From Malus domestica (Eukaryota; Streptophyta; Magnoliopsida; Rosales; Rosaceae), in assembly GCF_042453785.1 (NCBI RefSeq), contig NC_091677.1:33773001-33837000 (forward strand): DNA of 64,000 nucleotides, in the 5' to 3' direction. A model generated the notes under the pieces. The model saw nothing but the letters and a program-made list of their open reading frames with translations, searched no databases and was not told where the DNA came from. The position numbers and the translations under genes were made by a program. This document shows, in pieces, positions 11,929-22,017 of this stretch (positions within the stretch are counted from its first letter, which is position 1; every line of letters starts with the position of its first letter).

Positions 11929-14260
11929 ATGGATGCTTTCCGAGATTCCTCTTCCTCCTCTTACCGGTGTTCCTATCATGCCTTCTTGAGTTTCAGAGGC
12001 CAGGACACGCGCAGGGGCTTTACTGATCACCTCTATAGAGCCTTGGAGCTAGCAGGAATCCACACGTTTAGAGACGATGATGAAATCAAGAGAGGGGAGA
12101 ATATTGAGTCGGAGTTAGACAAGGCGATACAGGAGTCACAAGTATCGATAATTGTCTTCTCCAAGGACTACGCTTCCTCAAGGTGGTGTTTGAACGAACT
12201 TCTGAAGATCGTGGAACGTAGAAATACTGATCATAGACATGTGGTTCTGCCAGTTTTCTATGATGTGGATCCATCCGATGTCAGGAAGCAGAGTGGTACT
12301 TTTGCTAAAGCATTTGCCAGACATGAGGAGCGATTCAGTACCGAGATGGACAAGGTGGAGCAGTGGAGAAGAGCTCTTGGAGATGTTGCATCTTTGGGAG
12401 GCATGGTTTTAGGAGATCGGTAATTTCTATTCTCATTATCTTCTCACGCTAATTGAAAGTGTCTTTTAAATTAAGTAAAATTGTAGATGGTGGTGAAGCT
12501 TGAAATTGTTCGATTTTGGTTTATGTGTTCAGTGTTCCTATCTATACTGCAATTTGTACGAGGAGCAATCATTTCCGTACATGACATATTATGTAAAAGA
12601 AAATAACTTATTTCTACTTCGTATATTTTGTTTCAAATGAATTACAGGTATGAGGGGCAGTTCATCCAAGATGTTGTTGAAGAGATTAGTAATAAACTGG
12701 ATCCCGCAGCTTTAGACGTTGCTCCCTTTGCAGTTGGAATAGATAATCGTGTGCAAGACCTAAATATGTGGTTACAAGATGGATCAAATGATGTTGGTGT
12801 AGCTGTCATCTGTGGTATGGGTGGAATTGGCAAGAGCACCATTGTGAAAGCTGCTTATAACCAAAACTTTGATAGATTTCAAGGTAGCAGCTTTCTTGCA
12901 GATATACGAGAATCTTCAGAACAACCTAATGGTTTTGCTCGCTTGCAAAGAAAACTTCTTTTAGATATCCAAAAGGGGAACGCAAAGAAAGTATACAATG
13001 TGGCTGAAGGAATAAGCAGGATCAAACGAGCCGTAGGCTATAAAAGAGTTCTTATTGTTCTCGATGATGTGAACAGCCGGGATCAACTCAATGCAATTCT
13101 TGGAATGCGAGAATGGCTTCATCCAGGAAGTAAAATTATCATAACAACTCGACATGAACATTTGTTAAATGCTCATGAAGTTTGTGAAAAGTTTATGGTT
13201 CGAGAACTGGATGAAGATGAATCACTTGAGCTTTTCAGTTGGCATGCCTTCGGACAATCCCATCCGGTAGAAGGTTACATGGAGCTTTCAAGACATGTGG
13301 TGCAGCATTGTGGAGGGCTTCCATTAGCTATTCAAGTTCTGGGATCTTCTTTATCTGGAAAAAGTGTAGAAGTATGGCAAAGTGCATTGCAGAAGTTAGA
13401 CGTGATCCCTAATGACAAAATTCAAAAAGTTCTGAGGATAAGTTTTGATTCTTTACACGAAGATCATGACCAAAATTTATTCCTTCATATAGCTAGCTTC
13501 TTCACAGGAAAGACGATGGATTATATAATTACAATACTGGACAACTTAGAGTTTTGCACAAGGGTTGGGATTGAAAATCTAGTTGATAGATGTCTAGTGA
13601 CAATTCAAGGGACGAAGTTGGTCATGCATCAATTGTTGAGAAACATGGCAATGGCAATTATTCGCAAAGAATCACCTCATGACCCTGGAAAACGTAGTAG
13701 AGTGTTGCAGAACGATGCCTCTAATATTTTGAGAAAATTAAGTGTAAGAAATGTGTTTTTCATGCGTATGTATTTTTAGTTATGATTTGCATGTGCAGTA
13801 CTGGTTATATACTTACCCAATGCTCTGATTTTTTTGCAGGGCACAGAAAATATTAAGGGCCTCATGCTCAACCTTGCTAGCAAAAGAACATTTGTTGGAA
13901 GTGATAACAAACGATGCCATGCTGAAGATTATGATGGAAACTGTTCAAGACGACGTCGGCTTGGTTTCTTCTCTTGGAAGCCAGTTAGTTTTTCCTCCAC
14001 AAACTCAGCTTCTGCATCAAATGAGATAGATTTCAAATCTGAGGCTTTTAGAAGGATGCACAATCTTGAAATTCTCATGCTCAACAACGTCAACGTCAGG
14101 GGAAGCTACGAAGAATTTTCAAAAAAATTAGTATGTTTATCTTGGCGAGGATTCCACTTAAAATCAATACCCGAAAATTTTTGTTTGGAAAACCTGGTTG
14201 TTCTAGACATGCGAAATAGTAGCCTACAACATGTTTGGAATGAGACCAGGGTATGTAATT

Positions 14261-14294
<34 letters not shown>

Positions 14295-16937
14295 AAAATT
14301 AATAGGGGCCATTATATCTTCTTAGAAGCTAATTAATTTGTATTATTATTGAAACAGGTTATTCCGAGGCTGAAGATTCTTAATTTCAGTCATTCGCATG
14401 GCCTTAGGACAGTCCCCGATTTCTCAGGACTCTATAACCTTGAGAGGTTGATTCTTAAACATTGCATAAATTTGGTTGAGGTTCATGAGTCCATCGGAAA
14501 CCTAGAAAAACTTGCTGTTTTGAATCTAGAAGGCTGCAAAAATCTCATGAAGCTTCCAGTATTGAGATCTATTCAGGATCTTATTCTTTCTGGTTGCTCA
14601 AAGCTTGAAATGAAGAAACTCAATCTGGTATCAGCTAAATCATGGTATTCAGTCTGGTCGTGGGTGTCGCCAAGAAAACATACTGAATTAAGCAGTTTCT
14701 CATTGGCAAGTTTACCACGTTCTTTGATAAGTTTAAGTCTGGATTGCTGCAATATATCAGAGATTCCAAGTGCCCTAACTATGCTGTCCTCGTTAGAGTA
14801 CTTGAAGCTGGATGATAATCCGATTACAAGCCTACCAGAAAGCATGAACAATCTTGTTAAGCTCCAGAGTCTTAAAGTATCTGGTTGCAGAAACCTCACA
14901 ATGCTTCCAGAGCTCCCACGTTCTTTGACAAGTTTAACACTGGCTTGCTGCAATATATCAGAGATTCCAAGTGCCCTAACTATGCTGTCCTTATTAGAGT
15001 ACTTGGATCTTGATGGTAATCCGATTACAAGCCTACCAGAAAGCATGAACAATGTTGTTAAGCTCCAGACTCTTAAAGTATCTGGTTGCAGAAACCTCAC
15101 AATACTTCCAGAGCTCCCACGTTCTTTGACATGTTTAACACTGGCTTGCTGCAATATATCAGAGATTCCTAGTGCCCTAACTATGCTGTCCTCATTAGAG
15201 TACTTGGATCTTGATGGTAATCCGATTACAAGCCTACCAGAAAGCATGAACAATGTTGTTAAGCTCCAAACTCTTAAAGTATCTGGTTGCAGAAACCTCA
15301 CAATACTTCCAGAGCTCCCACGTTCTTTGACAGGTTTAACACTGGCTTGCTGCAATATATCAGAGATTCCAAGTGCCCTAACTATGCAGTCCTCATTAGA
15401 GTACTTGGATCTTGATGGTAATCCGATTACAAGCCTACCAGAAAGCATGAACAATCTTGTTAAGCTCCAGACTCTTAAAGTATCTGGTTGCAGAAACCTC
15501 ACAATACTTCCAGAGCTCCCACGTTCTTTGACAGGTTTAACACTGGCTTGCTGCAATATATCAGAGATTCCAAGTGCCCTAACTATGCAGTCCTCATTAG
15601 AGTACTTGGATCTTGATGGTAATCGGATTACAAGCCTACCAGAAAGCATGAACAATCTTGTTAAGCTCCAGACTCTTAAAGTATCTGGTTGCAGAAACCT
15701 CACAATACTTCCAGAGCTCCCACGTTCTTTGACATGTTTAACACTGGCTTGCTGCAATATATCAGAGATTCCAAGTGCCCTAACTATGCAGCCCTCATTA
15801 GAGTACTTGGATCTTGATTGTAATCCGATTACAAGCCTACCAGAAAGCATGAACAATCTTGTTAAGCTCCAGACTCTTAAAGTATCTGGTTGCAGAAACC
15901 TCACAATACTTCCAGAGCTCCCAAGTTCTTTGACATGTTTAACACTGGCTTGCTGCAATATATCAGAGATTCCAAGTGCCCTAACTATGCTGTCCTCGTT
16001 GGAGTACTTGGATCTTGATGGTAATCCGATTACAAGCCTACCAGAAAGCATGAACAATCTTGTTAAGCTCCAGACTCTTAAAGTATCTGGTTGCAGAAAC
16101 CTCACAATACTTCCAGAGCTCCCACGTTCTTTGACATGTTTAACACTGGCTTGCTGCAATATATCAGAGATTCCAAGTGCCCTAACTATGCTGTCCTCGT
16201 TGGAGTACTTGGATCTTGATGGTAATCCGATTACAAGCCTACCAGAAAGCATGAACAATCTTGTTAAGCTCCAGACTCTTAAAGTATCTGGTTGCAGAAA
16301 CCTCACAATACTTCCAGAGCTCCCATGTTCTTTGACAAGTTTAACACTAGCTTGCTGCAATATATCAGAGATTCCAAGTGCCCTAACTATGCTGTCCTCG
16401 TTGGAGAAGTTGGATCTGAGTTGCAATCCGATTACAAGCCTACCAGAAAGCATGAACAATCTTGTTAAGCTCCAAACTCTTAAAGTATCTGGTTGCAGAA
16501 ACCTCACAATACTTCCAGAGCTCCCACATTCTTTGACAAGTTTAACACTGGCTTGCTGCAATATATCAGAGATTCCAAGTGCCCTAACTATGCTGTCCTC
16601 GTTGGAGAAGTTGGATCTGAGTTACAATCCGATTACAAGCCTACCAGAAAGCATGAACAATCTTGTTAAGCTCCAGACTCTTAAAGTATCTGGTTGCAGA
16701 AACCTCACAATACTTCCAGAGCTCCCACGTTCTTTGACAAGTTTAACACTGGCTTGCTGCAATATATCAGAGATTCCAAGTGCCCTAACTATGCTGTCCT
16801 CATTAGAGTACTTGGATCTTGATGGTAATCTGATTACAAGCCTACCAGAAAGCATGAACAATCTTGTTAAGCTCCAGACTCTTAAAGTATCTGGTTGCAA
16901 AAACCTCACAATGCTTCCAGAGCTCCCGCGTAGTTGA
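11929..16937 (+). CDS. TNL2: TIR-NBS-LRR receptor with expanded LRR array and premature stop
   Basis: Exons 11929-12419, 12648-13743, 13840-14250 and 14358-16937 give about 1525 residues. The start is the ATG beginning MDAFRDSSSSSYRC, just upstream of the TIR core. The TIR (exon 1) has FLSFRGQDTR, the BB-loop region DDDEIKRGEN and SSRWCLNEL, whose Glu is the NADase catalytic residue in plant TIRs. NB-ARC (exon 2) has GMGGIGKST (P-loop), VLIVLDDV (kinase 2), SKIIITTR, CGGLPLAIQVL and MHQL in the MHD position. Exon 4 carries an initial LRR block, then eleven 67-residue modules running exactly to the TGA at 16935. A single-base loss relative to TNL1 creates this stop. Downstream sequence that would encode the rest of the receptor is out of frame and split by a transposon. 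It may encode a receptor without its C-terminal domain, or be a recent pseudogene. Confidence 0.88.
14262..14282. repeat. CT microsatellite beside TNL2 exon-3 donor
   Basis: A (CT)n run begins 11 bases after the GTATGT donor at 14251. The same tract is present at the same place in TNL1 (1070-1087) and TNL3 (48322-48358), with different lengths. Confidence 0.9.
14724..16934 (+). repeat. Eleven tandem 201-bp LRR modules in TNL2
   Basis: Unit starts are 14724 plus multiples of 201 (14925, 15126, 15327, 15528, 15729, 15930, 16131, 16332, 16533, 16734). Each has 67 codons and three LRRs, 33 LRRs in all. The total of 2211 bp ends at the stop codon with no slippage, so every duplication was in frame. 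Neighbours share private changes: units 2-3 have NNVVKL, units 4-6 have a Gln after ALTM, and units 9-10 have LEKLDLS. This is the pattern left by unequal crossing-over or conversion between adjacent units. Confidence 0.95.
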
Positions 16938-17194
16938 AACAATTGTGTGATCGTGGTTGCACATCATTGAAAAGAATAACAAATTAACCGAAGTTGGGCA
17001 TGTCACCGGGCTTAGATTACCGGTTTTCTTGCATAGTAATGGACCCAAGGCTATGGTATTGTGGGAAACTTGTTGATTTTAGAAGCTTGTTGGATACACT
17101 AGCATTGGACTTATATCTCTCAGATCTATTCGATTTGGAACCCAAAGGTGGCATTGAGGTCCAAGGGAACTATTGTGAGAGTTTGGGCGTCAAG

Positions 17195-17234
<40 letters not shown>

Positions 17235-17436
17235 GTACAAATGCTTATAATATGGTGAATAAGATCTCTATGGCGTAAACGATTAGATTGTAATGACAAC
17301 ACCACCATGAAACTGCAGGGAACTTTTCACTGCTGCATATTGAGCATATTTGTTCATGGGAGCAAGATTCCAGATCGGTTCAATTACAGGAGCATGGGTA
17401 ACACTGTGTTCTCTATTATTGTTCCTTCACATCTAA
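16938..17436 (+). pseudogene. TNL2 post-array remnant and first part of post-LRR exon
   Basis: 16938-17194 retains out-of-frame TNL sequence equivalent to the end of the LRR exon (codes GCTSLKRITN, then PKGGIEVQ in other frames). It is followed by a CT microsatellite (17195-17232). The post-LRR exon would start at 17319 after CTGCAG and reads GSKIPDRFNYRSMGN up to about 17436. There an inserted Harbinger element breaks it after the codons for IVPSHL. Confidence 0.75.
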
Positions 17437-19815
17437 GGGGGGTGTATTCAATTAGGATTTTGAGAGAGTCTCTAGGAATTAATGATTCCAGGTGTATTCA
17501 ATTGGGAATTTAAAAGACTTTATAAAAGTCTTGGTGTATTCAATTGAGATTCTTAAAGACTTCTTACAATTCCCTATAAATTCAGGTGTATTCAATCATA
17601 ACTTTTTGAAAGTCTCTAAAAGTTTAGGTATATTGAGAAAGGAATTGGATTTGAACGGATTTGTGATTTGGTGGATTTTGGAGGATTTCAAGGTGATATG
17701 TATACCAAAGAGCTTGGCAAATCTCACCTCAACCCTAGAAACTTTGAGACATGTTGAGCGTGCTGCTCTCTCCTCCAGAGAGCGTCTTCTCCTCCCCAGA
17801 AACATGGGCTCCAAGGTAAAAAATTTCTCACCTTGTACATGCTATCTTTTTTTCTCCCCTTCAAGCTTCATGATTTTCTTGTTTTGATAGTGTTGTTCTA
17901 GGGTTAGGGTTTTTCTGGTTACTTTGGAGTTAAGGTTTTTCTTGTTAGGGTTAGGGTTTTTCTGACCATCAAACTTTGTGAAATTTTTATATATATATTG
18001 TGAAGATACAAGTATTGATTTTACCGTTTGGATCCAAAAGTTGTTGAGTTTCTGCTTTGATTACTTTGGAATACAGTATAGATTGGGTTAGGGTTTGGAA
18101 TTCTCAAGTTTGTATAGGTTGTTTTCCTTTTCCATCCCGTAATCAGTGGAGCACTGATCCTTTTCTTTTCAACTGCAACATTCTTGCAACCTCATTCTTT
18201 TTCTTTTCATCTTAATAAAAAATTTATTTCATGCCTCAAAGTTTTTTTTTTTAGTCGAAACATGGTAGGGTGAAGTTGTTTCCTTGATTTTTCAACCTTT
18301 GTATCTAGTCTATTCCTGATCAGCCTGTAATAGGGCTCGTACTTCTTGGCATTCTTTACGGTATCATAAATCAAATCAAAACCAATGGATTTCCCCCTCC
18401 AAAATGGGTGCAGAACTTGAATATGAAGATGGAATTTGGGTCCCTCACCTCTGAAAACGTTGTCTATACAAATAATTTGTCACTCCAAAAGTTGTTGAGT
18501 TTCTGCTTTCTCTATTCTTTTAAAATGTTTTTTGCTCACTTATACGAATTAGCTGTGAATAAAGAATCCATGTGATCATATACACAAACTAATTACGTTT
18601 ATTATCTTATTATAGGGAGTTCATTTGGAGTTGCAAGGAAGTGATTTCAGAGGTGAGGCATTTATGTCCAATATTCTTCTGAACTATCGTCCTAATATTT
18701 AGAACTCACCTTGATATGTAAATGTATGACTGGAACGAATTTATGACTCCAAACTGTATTAGCTGCTTGTAACTTTGATTTGGAATTCATATATATTCTT
18801 AGTTGATGGGAGGGTTCAGCTCATGACTCCAAACTGTTACATGATGTTGTATCAAGGAAGAACAGACTTAAAGTTCCAGAAGGTTCGTATTCATTCATTT
18901 ATTTACACTAGGACGTACCATAAATAATAACTTTATGTGTTTTATTTTTAGGTAAATTTTTTCTAGTGGATTGTGGATTTGCAAATCGTCGTCAAATTTT
19001 AGCTCTGTTTTGAGGTGTTCGATATCATCTCCAAGATTTTGCTGGTAACGATCGTGACCCCGTAAATGCAAATGAGTTGTTCAATCTTCGACATGCTTCC
19101 TTGAGAAACATAGTGGAGAGGATATTTGGTGTATTTAAATCTCGATTCATAGTTTTTAAGTCTGCACCTCCATTTCCAATGAAAACACAAGCAGAGTTAG
19201 TGTTAGCTTGTGCAGGATTGCACAACTTTCTTCGCAAAGAGTGTCGTTCTGATGAATTTCCAATCAAACAAGAAGATGATGAATTTGAAAATGATGATGA
19301 ACTAGGTAATCAAACTCAAGAGCAACGGCGACAGATTGCTAATGCATGGAGAGCTAGCATAGCTACAAATATGTGGACAGATGCTATGAGTGAGAGCATT
19401 CAAAGATGACAAATATAATTAATTGTTTTTACGGATTGGAGTATGCAATTTGTGTTTGAAAAACTTTGATAGTTAGTATTTTGTAAGCCTTAACTTTCAA
19501 GATTTTGGATGCCAATGTTTAATTCACTTTGATAGCTACTTGAAAACATTGCATGTGAACTTGGTATTGGGATTTGGTATTAGTAGGATGAAACTGATTT
19601 TGGCTTGTAAAGGGAAGGAAAATGTTGATCAAATTCTCTAAAATTCTCTAACCCCATGTAAAGAATTCTCTCATAATTCATGTGAATTCTCTGGAAGTTA
19701 TAATTAATTCACTCAAAATCTCTGGGAATTCATTTTTTTTTCCTCTCAAACTCTCTCAGATTCCATAGATTTAAATTCCTGGAGACTCTCAAAATCCTAA
19801 TTGAATACACTCCCC
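17437..19815. mobile_element. PIF/Harbinger DNA transposon inside TNL2 last exon
   Basis: About 2.38 kb inserted in the post-LRR exon; TNL3 gives the uninterrupted sequence. The ends are inverted: left GGGGTGTATTCAATTAGGAT, right the complement of GGGGAGTGTATTCAATTAGG. The left subterminal part repeats TGTATTCAATT several times (about 17444-17600), typical of transposase-binding subterminal repeats. It carries a broken DDE_Tnp_4 (HARBI1-like) transposase at 18817-19408. The usual 3-bp TWA target duplication is not visible: the left flank ends TAA but the right flank does not repeat it. Confidence 0.8.
18817..19408 (+). pseudogene. Harbinger-type DDE transposase fragment
   Basis: C-terminal part of a PIF/Harbinger (HARBI1-like) nuclease. 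Recognisable pieces are KLLHDVVSRKNRLKVPEG before a possible intron at about 18883, LVDCGFANRR at 18966-18995, and the family hallmark FNLRHASLRNIVERIFGVFK at 19080-19139, followed by ACAGLHNFL. An in-frame TGA at 19011-19013 interrupts the catalytic part, and the N-terminal part is not recognisable. It cannot encode an active transposase as read. The acidic tail and the WRASIATNMW end are normal for this family. Confidence 0.8.
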
Positions 19816-20436
19816 TCTCAAGATCGTAGGTTTAAACGCATGTATATTATATGCACAGCAGTCGGATTGCCTTGAGGTTGCACGTGACCATGATGACCAT
19901 TCGCTAGAACTTAGGAATGAGACAAAGGGCCTTAAGTGGAACTGCCACTTGTGGGATGAGGTTGAATGGAAAGTGATGAACGAAGATATGTTATGGCTTA
20001 GCCGTTGGATCATGGGGGAACAATGAGTTGGAATGCGGGGAAAGAGTGTGTCTTGCAATCAAAGAGGACTATGGTTTGCTCACAAAGGAGATTGGAGTCC
20101 AGTTTGTGTACGAGCAGCAAAATAAGGATAAGGAGGATGTCCCATCAAGTGGTGAAGATACAACGATCCAACGTGAAAGATCTACTTGGGAGTGGAGCCA
20201 AAGTTTCCTTGAAACCACAAGATCCCGTGTTCCGGGGGGTGTAGAGACGGGGGTTCAATGCATCCATAGCTGCGATAAGAAAGTAATTTCAACTGTCACG
20301 TGCGCGGCTGAATACTATTTCTGTAACATTGACAGTGACAGGATCCATCTTCCGAGAGGCTCTGAGGCAGTGGGTCGTAGGTTTTCGGACTTTAGCCAAA
20401 ATTGTCGCCTTTTTAGCCAAAATAACCCAGTTTAAT
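19816..20436 (+). pseudogene. TNL2 post-LRR exon, part after the Harbinger insertion
   Basis: The sequence resumes exactly where the insertion interrupted the exon (codes KIVGLNACILYAQQ). A small deletion near 19868 and an extra G near 20016 (GGGGGAAC versus GGGGAAC in TNL3) break the frame. From 20028 it again reads ECGERVCLAIKEDYG and VPSSGEDTTIQRERS, ending at a stop at 20433-20435. It is clearly the C-JID-like domain of TNL2, no longer translatable with the receptor. Confidence 0.75.
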
Positions 20437-20588
20437 TGATGTTGGTGATGCCCAAATCACTAGATTCAAATGTGTATTGGTTGTTACGCTTTCGTTTCTA
20501 TCTATTTTCTGTTTCCTCCTAAAAAATTGTTTTCAAGAATTTAATAAAATTTCATATTAAACAAGTTCTTGCCTGGATAAGAGTATGA

Positions 20589-20620
20589 ACTAGCAAAAAT
20601 GCCCGCGCTCCGCTGCAGGG
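20589..20620 (-). other. Helitron-like 3' terminus candidate (copy 2)
   Basis: Same motif as at 3348: on the minus strand a GC-rich run, then GCATTTTTGCTAGT followed by T. Homology to the TNL1 flank extends up to the GC-rich motif and then ends. 20621-21902 shows no gene. It is AT-rich and has no counterpart downstream of TNL3. Confidence 0.35.
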
Positions 20621-21902
20621 ACTTTTAGAAGTATGATCTTGTACAATCTGATTTCTTTTGCTATTCCTAGTTCTTTTTGGCATCATGTGCAAAACCAAAT
20701 TGATGGCTAGGAAGAAAAAATGAAAACACCTGCATAAATTAAATTTTCCATCACCCCTACATTATAATTAAATAAAGCAAATACACAATAATCATCTCAC
20801 AATTACAGAAGCAAGGACTATTAAATGCCACAATTATTTAACAACTACTATGCATAATTCTTAAAAAATGAGTATAAAATTAACCTCTTTTGAAAAACGA
20901 AGGAAGAAAGATGAAAGCTTATAACTATGTTGGACTCAATTATTTGACATTAATTACACAAACCCAATTCCATATATATAGCCAGACAAGCTTTATCCTA
21001 GAGAGAAACCATGCCCAAATGATTATATAATCTCTATACTGTGAATTCAGAGACTAAATTTCATAACTTTGCCAAGCATTACAGGAACCATGGAAAGAAT
21101 AAAAATGACCACAAAGATTGCAAAACAATTAACCACAGGTGGTGTTTATATGCCCACTGAGAGAAAAAAGCTTCTGCAAGTCAAAAAACGTATTTATATA
21201 AAACAGGCCTGTACCATTTGAAAGAGCCTCTTGTATCCATTCCAATTATACTCATGTCTACCATATCCCTCTACAATTCCACACCACCAATCAACCATAA
21301 CTGATTTCAATACCCTTAGCTGCTTTAGTGGACCATCTAGTGACACCTAACTGCCACCAAAATAAAAGACATGATCAAGACCATACAGATTACAGACTAA
21401 GATTAAAAACAATTGTTATCTATTAAGCAAAACTCGAACTCCTTGACATGGCAACCTCTTAATCCAGGATGTAGAGTAGAAAAACAAAATTATTGAAAAA
21501 CCGAAAAATAACAATTTAACTTGCATAGTAAACGAATATTAGTAAAGTTACAGAACTCAATGGACTACATATACCAGTAAAAAAGCGAAACATCAGTGTT
21601 TGGGAAGTTACCTTATTTGAAATGTCAGGAGCATTTGGTGTACATACAGGGTAGACAGTCCTTGCAAAATTCAGGGCTTCAAAATAAAATAAAAAATAAA
21701 TTCAAAACTATTAATCCTAACACCTGTTCAGTAAAGGATAAAACAATCTTTCCATCAAACAAATTTGAGAAACAAAAAAAGGGAACTAAATTTAAGTTGA
21801 ATAGAGGTGACAATTGCTTACCTAGAAATCCAAACGAAATCCCCCAAAATTCACGCCCCCAAAACCCTACAAAACACTAGAGTTGAAAACCAGCGCTACA
21901 CT

Positions 21903-22017
21903 GGGATCATCCACACAGCGACGAACTCCGATCATTGTCACCGATCTCCATCTCCTTCCAAAGCCAAAACCCTTTTAAGAAAAAGAGGGTAATGAATATG
22001 ATAAAGCCAGTAATGAA
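21903..22017. repeat. Duplicated segment A, left piece
   Basis: Near-identical to 50486-50597 (shared GGATCATCCACACAGCGACG and CCGATCTCCATCTCCTTCC). It is the start of a duplicated flank shared by TNL2 and TNL3. In A it is cut at 22018 by the LINE; in B it runs on uninterrupted. Confidence 0.85.

Noticed and set aside
14573-16561. 662-codon open frame on the minus strand across the TNL2 LRR array
   Set aside because: It follows the 201-bp period of the sense-strand LRR modules. A period divisible by three keeps any stop-free antisense frame open in every copy, so it is a shadow of the receptor.
17437-19815. 3-bp TWA target-site duplication for the Harbinger element
   Set aside because: Left flank TAA is present but not repeated on the right, so no duplication is claimed.
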